Assembly: GCA_020850535.1 (NCBI GenBank)
Contig: JADZEM010000135.1
Span: 1 to 64,000 of the forward strand
Length of the DNA: 64,000 nucleotides
Source of the DNA: Chloroflexota bacterium
GTDB taxonomy: Bacteria > Chloroflexota > UBA6077 > JACCZL01
Direction of reading: 5' to 3'
This document shows, one piece after another, positions 10,960 to 17,207 of this stretch. The position numbers were made by a program, and so were the translations under genes. The first letter of the stretch is position 1. Each line of letters opens with the position of its first letter. A model generated the notes under the pieces. The model made no database searches. It saw only the letters and a program-made list of their open reading frames with translations, and was not told where the DNA came from.

Positions 10960-10973
10960 GTGCCCGGGGGCAC
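10960..10973. terminator. Short GC hairpin after the receiver gene
   Basis: GTGCCC / GGGCAC arms close a 2-base centre just downstream, on the minus strand, of the receiver gene ending at 11011. No clear U-run follows, so terminator function is only possible. Confidence 0.3.
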
Positions 10974-11010
10974 GCGCACGCTCGGCCTGCCGGCAAGGAG
11001 AAATCCGCCG

Positions 11011-11385
11011 TCAGGCGCGCTGCAGCAGCCTCGCGATGGTTGCCAGCAGATCCTCGATGTCGAACGGCTTCGTGAGCGTCGCCGCCACATCCAGCTCGTC
11101 GGCGATGGCCCGGGCCTCGCGCGCCCCGGACAGCACCACCACCGGGATGCGGTCCCAGCCGCCTTCGAGCGCCCGCTGAGCCGTGCGGAACGCGCGCCCG
11201 TCCATCACCGGCATCATCAGATCCAGCACGATCAGGTCCGGCGTCCAGTCTTCCAGCACGTCGAGCGCATCCCGCCCGTGCAGCGCCCGACGGACCTCGT
11301 ACCCCTCGTCGCGCAGGACGTCCGTCACGAACTGGGCGATGGATTCCTCATCCTCGACCACCAGTACCCGTCCGGCGCTACCCAT
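11011..11385 (-). CDS. Stand-alone response-regulator receiver protein
   Basis: A 124-residue single receiver (REC) domain. The acidic pair is VVEDEE, the phospho-acceptor Asp lies in LIVLDLMMPVMDG, the conserved Thr/Ser region is VVVLSGA, and the conserved Lys is in TLTKPFD. No output domain is attached, so it acts by protein contact in a phosphorelay. It stands just downstream of relics of a histidine kinase and another receiver on the same strand. That suggests it was once part of a longer kinase-receiver operon. Its partner could now be the double hybrid kinase at 12.6-16.1 kb, but this is inference. Confidence 0.9.
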   Translation of the reverse strand: MGSAGRVLVVEDEESIAQFVTDVLRDEGYEVRRALHGRDALDVLEDWTPDLIVLDLMMPVMDGRAFRTAQRALEGGWDRIPVVVLSGAREARAIADELDVAATLTKPFDIEDLLATIARLLQRA

Positions 11386-11454
11386 CCGTCACCCCCGGCC
11401 CCCGCTGGGGATCGTCGTTCGCAGCCCGCTGCCCGGCGTCCGCTGCGTGCCGCT

Positions 11455-11538
11455 GGCTGCCGGATGGTGCGCCCGCTTCAGCTCGCGCAACAGCAACTCG
11501 GCATCGTACGGCCGATCTTCCACGATCGGGAGACGTAG
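11455..11538 (-). pseudogene. Fragment of a response-regulator receiver domain
   Basis: About 28 codons read LRLPIVEDRPYDAELLLREL, matching strand 1 and helix 1 of REC domains (consensus ILIVEDxxxDAELLxxxL). The rest of the domain, including the phospho-acceptor Asp, is missing. The flanking codons in this frame are unrelated. It lies between a histidine-kinase ATPase fragment and an intact receiver gene. Confidence 0.55.
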
Positions 11539-11561
11539 GGCGGAGACGTTCGCCGCGCACG

Positions 11562-11831
11562 TCACAGACGCGCCGGTTGATTCAAGAGTGCCCAAGAGAG
11601 TCCCAGTTGGCGAACGGCTTCCGTGCTCATCTCGAAGCCAATACCGTTGTCCTGCACGAAGTAGGCCACCTCAGCGCTTTCGAGACGCCAGCCCACCGCG
11701 ATGACGGCCGGCGCGCGGGTCCGGCCGAACTCGATCGCGTTCGACAGCAGATTGGCGAGGACCAGCCGAAGCATGCGCGGGTCACCCTCGGTCGGCAGCA
11801 GCGAGCGCCGGGCGCAGCCGGTCATCGCCAC
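11562..11831 (-). pseudogene. Histidine-kinase ATPase domain remnant
   Basis: The minus-strand frame of about 89 codons contains GDPRMLRLVLANLLSNAIEF (N box) and YFVQDNGIGFEM (G1 box) of an HATPase_c domain. The dimerisation/phospho-acceptor His region and the later G2/G-rich ATP lid are absent. The frame ends in an unrelated LGLSWALLNQPARL tail. This is the surviving middle of a histidine kinase gene. Confidence 0.65.
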
Positions 11832-12003
11832 CGTCCTGGTCCGGCTCGATACGGCGCACAGGCCTGACCGAGGCGAGGGGGCCGGTACGCTCGGTCATGG
11901 GTGTCCCGGCGGCGGGAAGAAGGTCACGGGGTCAGTGACTCCGGGTGGTCTGGACGCACACAAGACGCAATGCGCGGGCATGACGCGCGCGTCTTGGAGA
12001 ACC

Positions 12004-12396
12004 TCAGGCGGACAGGGGCGCTGGCTGACAGCCTTCGATGACGCGCTCGATTGACTCAAGCAGGATGTCGAGGTCGAATGGTTTCACGAGACAGCCCGTG
12101 CAGCCGTCGCCGGAGGCGGAGAGGTACGCCTGCCCGTCTTTGGGCGCGGCGGTCAGCATCAGCACCGGCAGGCGGGCGGTTCGCTCACTGGCGCGCAGCT
12201 TCTCGAGGCACTGCCAGCCGGACATGCCCGGCAACCGTCCGTCCAGAATCATCACGTCTGGCACGGACTGGCCCAGGTGGGCCAGGGCGTCTTCGGCTGA
12301 CGCGCACGTCCGGACGTCGTACCCCTCGTCACTCAGGAACGCTTCTACGACGTCTCGAATCTGTGGGACGTCATCCACCAGGAGGATAGTAGGCAT
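12004..12396 (-). CDS. Stand-alone response-regulator receiver protein
   Basis: A 130-residue REC-only protein. The acidic pair is LLVDDVPQ, the phospho-acceptor Asp sits in VMILDGRLPGMSGW, the switch residue in VLMLTAAP, and the Lys in CLVKPFDLD. It is transcribed divergently from the double hybrid kinase, with a 190-bp intergenic region that holds a long inverted repeat. This arrangement suggests shared regulation and possibly a shared phosphorelay. An extra Cys pair (GDGCTGCLVK) near the conserved Lys is unusual for the family. Confidence 0.9.
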   Translation of the reverse strand: MPTILLVDDVPQIRDVVEAFLSDEGYDVRTCASAEDALAHLGQSVPDVMILDGRLPGMSGWQCLEKLRASERTARLPVLMLTAAPKDGQAYLSASGDGCTGCLVKPFDLDILLESIERVIEGCQPAPLSA

Positions 12397-12425
12397 CAGC
12401 GGCTCCTCACGGGCTCACTCCTCTC

Positions 12426-12484
12426 GCATAAACCGTGCCGAAGGCATGTCTCACCGAGACGTCCACATCCGGCACGGTTTATGC
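12426..12484. promoter_or_regulatory. 15-bp perfect inverted repeat with nested stem, divergent intergenic region
   Basis: Arms GCATAAACCGTGCCG (12426-12440) and CGGCACGGTTTATGC (12470-12484) are perfect complements. The 29-base spacer contains a further GTCTC-ACC-GAGAC stem (12448-12460). It lies between the divergent receiver gene and the double hybrid kinase gene. It could be an operator for a dimeric regulator or a structured leader RNA; no U-run follows, so a simple terminator is less likely. Confidence 0.7.
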
Positions 12485-12565
12485 ATAAGGGCTGCCGATT
12501 TGCGGCGCGGTCCTGTTCCGAGAGAGCACCCTGACGGCAGAATCGTGCGCCTCACGATGAGGCAC

Positions 12566-12605
12566 GGGAGAGGGAAAGGGAGAAGGAGTGGGAGTGGGAG
12601 TGGGG
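12566..12605 (+). promoter_or_regulatory. G-quadruplex-prone GGGA/GGGT run at the kinase start codon
   Basis: The plus strand has six runs of three or more G separated by 1-10 mostly purine bases (GGGAGAGGGAAAGGG, then three GGGAGT-like units ending GTGGGG). It covers both the expected ribosome-binding region and the candidate GTG start codons (12588, 12594, 12600) of the following gene. No other Shine-Dalgarno is recognisable. Confidence 0.6.
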
Positions 12606-15600
12606 CGCACCATACAGCCTGAGGTCAGCGACGATGCACCGCCAGTCGCCCACAGCGTCCTGGCCGGCGGCGGGGAGATGGGCGCGCGCATGCGGGCGTT
12701 TGATTGGGCCGCCACACCGCTCGGGCCGGTCGAGCGCTGGCCGCAGGCGCTCAAGACCGCGACCCGCATCCTGCTGACCTCGCGCCAGCCGATGTTCGTG
12801 TGGTGGGGCGACGAGCTGACCAACATCTACAACGATGCCTACCGCACCGTCCTGGGTGGCAAGCACCCGGGCGCCCTGGGCCGTCCGGCCAGCGAGGTCT
12901 GGCGCGAGATCTGGCCGCAGATCGAGCCGCGCGCGGTTGCCGCGCTGGGCGGCCTCGAAGGCACCTTCGACGAGTCGCTCCTGCTGATCATGGAGCGGAA
13001 CGGCTACCAGGAGGAGACGTACTACACGTTCTCCTACAGCCCGGTCCCCAACGACGAGGGCGGCGTCGGCGGCATCTTCTGCGCCAACAACGAGGATACC
13101 CAGCGGATCATCGGGCAGCGTCAGTTGAGCCTGCTGCGCGAGCTGGCCGCCGCCACTGCCGACGCCCGCACCATCGACGCGGCCTGCACCCTCAGCGCGC
13201 GCGGCCTCGCGGCCAACCCGCACGACTTGCCGTTCGCCCTGCTCTACCTCGTCGACCGCGACGGCGAGCGCGCCGTGCTGGCCGGGGCGGCCGGCATCGA
13301 GCCTGGACACCCGGCCGCGCCGCACGCGCTGCCACTGACCGCCAGCACGCCGCCCGCGGCGGATGGCACGTCCCTGGCTGCAGGCGGCGTCCGCTGGCCC
13401 CTCGGCGAGGTTGCCAGGACCGGCGAGCCGGCCCACCTGATCGATCTCGATGGGTGGGCCGGCATCCTCCCGACAGGCGCCTGGGACCGCCCGCCCTGCC
13501 AGGCGGTTGCCTTGCCCGTGACCTCTTCCGGGCGGGCTGGCGTGGCCGGCGTCCTGGTCGCCGGGCTCAACCCGTACCGTCAGTACGACGACACCTACCG
13601 AGGCTTCCTCGATCTGGTGGTGGGGCAGATCGCCGCCAGCATGGCGACTGCCCAGGCCTACGAGGACGAGCGCCGCCGCGCCGAAGCCCTGGCGGAGCTG
13701 GACCGTGCCAAGACCGTCTTCTTCTCGAACGTCTCCCACGAGTTCCGCACGCCGCTCACCCTCCTGCTCGGCCCGACCGAGGACGCCCTGGCCGACGATC
13801 TCCAGCCGCTCCCGCCAGCGCAGCGGGAACGGCTCGAAGTCGCTCGGCGCAACGCCCGCCGCCTGCTGCGGCTGGTCAACACCCTGCTCGATTTCTCGCG
13901 CATCGAGGCCGGGCGCGTGCAGGCATCGTATGAGGCAACGAATCTGCCGGCCTTCTCCGCCGATCTGGCCTCCAACTTCCGGTCCGCCGTGGAGCGTGCC
14001 AGCCTCACCCTGGTGGTGGACTGCCCGCCACTGCCGGCCGGGGTCACCGCCTACGTGGACCGCGAGATGTGGGAGAAGATCGTCCTCAACCTGATCTCGA
14101 ACGCCTTCAAGTTCACCTTCGCGGGCAGCATCGCGGTCTCGCTGCGGGTGCGGGGCGACCACGTCGAGCTACAGGTTGCGGACACCGGCACCGGTATCGC
14201 CGCCGACGAGCTGCCGAGGGTGTTCGAGCGGTTTCACCGGGTCCACGGTGCGCGGGGCCGGACCCACGAAGGCAGCGGCATCGGGCTGGCGCTCGTGCGA
14301 GAGCTGGTGCAGTTGCATGGTGGGACCATCAGCGTCGAGAGCGTGCTGGACCGTGGGACGACGTTCACCGTCACCCTGCCGCTCGGGAAGGAGCACCTGC
14401 CGGCCGACCGGATCGGCGTGGCCCGCACGGTCGACTCGACAGCCACGGGCGCAGCGCCGTTCATCGAGGAGGCGATGCACTGGCTGCCGGATGCGCCCTC
14501 AGTGGACGACGAGCGGGGCTGGCTCGACGTGCTGGCGTCGGATGCGCCGGCGCTCCGCGCGCCACCGCTCCGCGCGCCGCTGCCAGGCCAGCGGGTCGGC
14601 CCGCGCATCCGCGTGCTGCTGGCCGACGACAACCGCGACATGCGGGAGTACGTGACGCGGCTGCTCCAGGGGTTCTACCAGGTCGAGGCGGTGGCGGATG
14701 GCGAGGCGGCCCTGCATGCCGCGCGCGCCCGGCGGCCGGGCCTCGTGCTGTCCGACGTGATGATGCCCCGCATGGACGGCTTCGAGCTGGTAGCGGCGCT
14801 CCGGGCTGACCCGGCTACCCGCGAGATCCCGATCCTGCTGCTCTCGGCGCGGGCCGGCGAGGAGGCCCGCATCGAGGGCCTGCAAGGCGGCGCGGACGAC
14901 TACCTGACCAAGCCGTTTTCGGCGCGCGAGCTGCTGGCGCGGGTCGAAACGCAGGTTCAGCTCTCCTTGCTGCGCACCGAGTCCGTGCGCCAGGAGCGCG
15001 CCGCCCGCTCTCAGCTTGAGCGGCTGCTGGAGCAGGCGCCAGCCGCCATGTGCCTGCTGGACGGCCCGGACCACGTCTACACCCTGGCGAACGCCCGCTA
15101 CGTCGAGCTCGTTGGCGACCGCGACGTCATGGGAAAGTCCATCCGTGATGCCCTGCCGGAGCTGGAGGGTCAGGGGATCATCGAGCTGCTGGACCGGGTG
15201 TACCAGACGGGCGAGCCGTACGTGGCGAGCGAGCTGCCGGCCCAGCTCGCGGTGGGCGAGGGCGGGGCGCTGAAGACGATCTACTTCAACCTCGTGTACG
15301 CGCCCGTGCGGACGGTCGATGGCGCGGTGGAGAGCGTGTTCGTGCATGCCTACGACGTGACGGCGCAGGTCGAGGCGCGGCAGGTTGCCGAAGAGGCGGT
15401 GCGGATCCGCGACGAGTTTCTCTCCATCGCCTCCCACGAGCTGCGGAACCCGGTGGCGGGCCTCAAAGGGACGGCCCAGCTGGCCCGTCGCAGCCAGCGC
15501 ACCGGCCGCCTGGATGCCGAGCGTCTCGAACGGTATCTCTCCTCTATCGAGTCCGGGGCGGGGCGGCTTGCGACGCTCACCGAAGACCTGCTCGACGTGT

Positions 15601-16139
15601 CACGGCTGCAGCGCGGTGAGCTGCCCCTGCGCCGGCGGCGCATCGACCTGGCGGCCCTGGTGCGGGAGTCGGTGGCGCGGCAGCCACTGGATCCGGCTCA
15701 GGTGGTCCGCCTGCAGGTCACGGAAGGCCTCCCGCGGGCCTTCCTCGATCCTGACCGGGTCGAGCAGATCGCGACCAACCTGCTCGACAACGCCGCCAAG
15801 TACTCGCCGGACCGGGGTGAGATCCGCGTGACGCTCACATCCGAGGGCGACGGCGTGCTGCTGCTGGTCGAGGATCGTGGCATCGGGCTGCCGCCGGGCG
15901 CTGCCGAGCACATCTTCGAGCCGTTTGGACGGGCCCCGAACGCGCAGACCGCGAACATCCCTGGCCTCGGGCTGGGCCTCTACATCTGCCGGCAGATCGC
16001 GCAGCAGCACGGCGGCCGGCTCTGGGCTGAGAGCGCTGGCGAAGGCCAGGGCACGACGTTCGCACTGTGGCTGCCGCTGCACGCCGACGGTCAGGCCGAC
16101 GGGGACGGGCTGGCCGAGCCGCCGAGCGCGCCTGACTGA
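12588..16139 (+). CDS. Double hybrid sensor histidine kinase (PAS-GAF-HK-REC-PAS-HK)
   Basis: About 1183 residues. An N-terminal PAS-like region contains the characteristic WAATPLGPVERWPQ. A GAF-like region covers about 190-370. The first kinase core has phospho-acceptor His384 in SHEFRTPLT, N box NLISNAFKF and G boxes VADTGTGIA and GSGIGLAL. A receiver domain (about 673-795) has VLLADDNRDMREY, phospho-acceptor Asp in VLSDVMMPRMDGF and Lys in YLTKPFS. A second PAS (about 810-925) precedes a second kinase core with His950 in SHELRNPV, NLLDNAAKYS, VEDRGIGLP and GLGLGLY. No membrane segment is evident, so it is probably cytoplasmic. The exact start is uncertain because several in-frame GTG codons lie in a G-rich run. 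The 3' end overlaps the convergent phosphatase gene by 49 bp. Confidence 0.92.
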   Translation: MGVGVGRTIQPEVSDDAPPVAHSVLAGGGEMGARMRAFDWAATPLGPVERWPQALKTATRILLTSRQPMFVWWGDELTNIYNDAYRTVLGGKHPGALGRPASEVWREIWPQIEPRAVAALGGLEGTFDESLLLIMERNGYQEETYYTFSYSPVPNDEGGVGGIFCANNEDTQRIIGQRQLSLLRELAAATADARTIDAACTLSARGLAANPHDLPFALLYLVDRDGERAVLAGAAGIEPGHPAAPHALPLTASTPPAADGTSLAAGGVRWPLGEVARTGEPAHLIDLDGWAGILPTGAWDRPPCQAVALPVTSSGRAGVAGVLVAGLNPYRQYDDTYRGFLDLVVGQIAASMATAQAYEDERRRAEALAELDRAKTVFFSNVSHEFRTPLTLLLGPTEDALADDLQPLPPAQRERLEVARRNARRLLRLVNTLLDFSRIEAGRVQASYEATNLPAFSADLASNFRSAVERASLTLVVDCPPLPAGVTAYVDREMWEKIVLNLISNAFKFTFAGSIAVSLRVRGDHVELQVADTGTGIAADELPRVFERFHRVHGARGRTHEGSGIGLALVRELVQLHGGTISVESVLDRGTTFTVTLPLGKEHLPADRIGVARTVDSTATGAAPFIEEAMHWLPDAPSVDDERGWLDVLASDAPALRAPPLRAPLPGQRVGPRIRVLLADDNRDMREYVTRLLQGFYQVEAVADGEAALHAARARRPGLVLSDVMMPRMDGFELVAALRADPATREIPILLLSARAGEEARIEGLQGGADDYLTKPFSARELLARVETQVQLSLLRTESVRQERAARSQLERLLEQAPAAMCLLDGPDHVYTLANARYVELVGDRDVMGKSIRDALPELEGQGIIELLDRVYQTGEPYVASELPAQLAVGEGGALKTIYFNLVYAPVRTVDGAVESVFVHAYDVTAQVEARQVAEEAVRIRDEFLSIASHELRNPVAGLKGTAQLARRSQRTGRLDAERLERYLSSIESGAGRLATLTEDLLDVSRLQRGELPLRRRRIDLAALVRESVARQPLDPAQVVRLQVTEGLPRAFLDPDRVEQIATNLLDNAAKYSPDRGEIRVTLTSEGDGVLLLVEDRGIGLPPGAAEHIFEPFGRAPNAQTANIPGLGLGLYICRQIAQQHGGRLWAESAGEGQGTTFALWLPLHADGQADGDGLAEPPSAPD

Positions 16140-16615
16140 GCCGCTGCGTAGGCCTGGACCGCTGCCACCTGCCCGGCCGTCTCGACAGACCCCGGCCGCA
16201 CGCGCCGGATCTCCGCGATGGCCGCCTCAGCCGTCCGCCCCTGCGCCACGAGGTAGCAGGCCAGCACCGTGCCGGTCCGCCCGAGGCCGCCGCCGCAGTG
16301 CACGGCGACGCGCCGCCTCTCGGCCTGGGCCTGCCCGAGCGCCGCCACAGCCTGCTCGATCTGCTCGGCGCTCGGCGCGGTGAAGTCGCGAACCGGCAGG
16401 TGCAGCTCTGTCATGGCATGCTGGGCGAGCCGCTCCGGCCGGTGGGCGCGCTGGTGGAGGTTGACCAGCAGCGTGATGCCCTGGCCGGCAAGCGCCGCGA
16501 GCGCCGCCTCGCGTCGGGGATAGGCGCACGCCAGCACCCGACCATCCAGGACCCACGCACCCGCGTCCGCCAGCACGCCAGCCGCCCGCAGCAGCCTCCG
16601 CATGCGTTGCCACAT
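16091..16615 (-). CDS. Dual-specificity / tyrosine protein phosphatase-like enzyme
   Basis: A 174-residue protein with the Cys-dependent phosphatase loop HCGGGLGRTG (consensus HCxxGxxR[ST]): Cys is the nucleophile and Arg binds phosphate. An upstream general-acid candidate Asp lies in LHLPVRDFTAPS. This pattern is typical of small DSP/PTP-fold phosphatases that act on phosphoproteins, phosphoinositides or nucleotides. The ATG at 16615 (MWQRMRRLL) is taken as start; a frame 66 bases longer is open but has no ribosome site. Its 3' end runs 49 bp into the end of the hybrid kinase gene on the other strand. Substrate unknown. Confidence 0.85.
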   Translation of the reverse strand: MWQRMRRLLRAAGVLADAGAWVLDGRVLACAYPRREAALAALAGQGITLLVNLHQRAHRPERLAQHAMTELHLPVRDFTAPSAEQIEQAVAALGQAQAERRRVAVHCGGGLGRTGTVLACYLVAQGRTAEAAIAEIRRVRPGSVETAGQVAAVQAYAAAQSGALGGSASPSPSA

Positions 16616-16732
16616 GGCCCACAGGTTAGCACGCCAGTGGACGCCATCGCGGACGGAGATGCGGAGCCGTGCGCCGGCCACGACAGCACAGCAGCATGGT
16701 GCTGCCGGCGGGCCGCTCAGCCGGTCGGCCGC

Positions 16733-17002
16733 TCAGGCCGTGGAGTCGCCGCCGGCGGCCTCGTCCTCGTCTTCCATCAGGTAGGCCAGCTTGAACGCCA
16801 GCCGGTAGATGCTGTGCGGCTGGCTGACGACCTCAGTCAATTCCCAACCGTCCATCCCCAGCCGGTTGGCCACCACCGCGACGGTCGCCAGCGGGCCTTT
16901 CCGGGCCGAGTCTTCGGCCACCTGGCCGGTGCGGCCGGCGCTGTCTTTCCACCAGCCGCCGTGGGCGTAGACCTCGACCTGGAGCGTGTCGCCGACCTGC
17001 AT
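16733..17002 (-). CDS. Small protein, DUF4177-like
   Basis: An 89-residue protein. Its start ATG at 17002 has GGAGAAGGTGGTGAGG upstream. The central NRLGMDGWELTEVVSQPHS followed by YRLAFKL matches the pattern of small DUF4177-type proteins (LNxxGxxGWELVxVxxxxxxxxxxFKR). It ends with an acidic tail (LMEDEDEAAGGDSTA). No signal peptide or membrane segment. Function is unknown for the family. It is separated from the phosphatase gene by about 115 bp and may be cotranscribed with it. Confidence 0.7.
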   Translation of the reverse strand: MQVGDTLQVEVYAHGGWWKDSAGRTGQVAEDSARKGPLATVAVVANRLGMDGWELTEVVSQPHSIYRLAFKLAYLMEDEDEAAGGDSTA

Positions 17003-17104
17003 CCTCACCACCTTCTCCGCCCACGGAACCCGACGTGAGCCTATTGTGGCAGGAAGGGGCAGGTGAAGGTGGCAGTGGGCCGGCCGAGGCCGCTTTCGGC
17101 GTTG

Positions 17105-17163
17105 ATCTTTAAGATACTTGCCCCTATCTTCATGATTCTGCGAAGATGCTTGCGCGGATCTTC
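17105..17163. promoter_or_regulatory. Array of alternating ATCTT / AAGAT half-sites upstream of the GH cluster
   Basis: Five half-sites alternate in orientation: ATCTT (17105), AAGAT (17111), ATCTT (17126), AAGAT (17143), ATCTT (17158). They form two nested dyads of the type GAAGAT-N10-ATCTTC and AAGATA-N8-TATCTT. The stretch is the only A/T-rich island in the region and ends 45 bp before the first glycosidase start. It may be a regulator-binding array or overlapping RNA hairpins. No perfect promoter hexamer pair was found. Confidence 0.5.
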
Positions 17164-17207
17164 ACAGTTGGCGGTTGCCCCGTGCTGCTGGCCGCCCCGG
17201 AGCCTGC

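Noticed and set aside
12552-14162. Long antisense frame opposite the hybrid kinase
   Set aside because: The 536-codon minus frame is rich in Arg, Gly, His and Gln with no motifs; it is the GC-rich shadow of a gene with clear domains.
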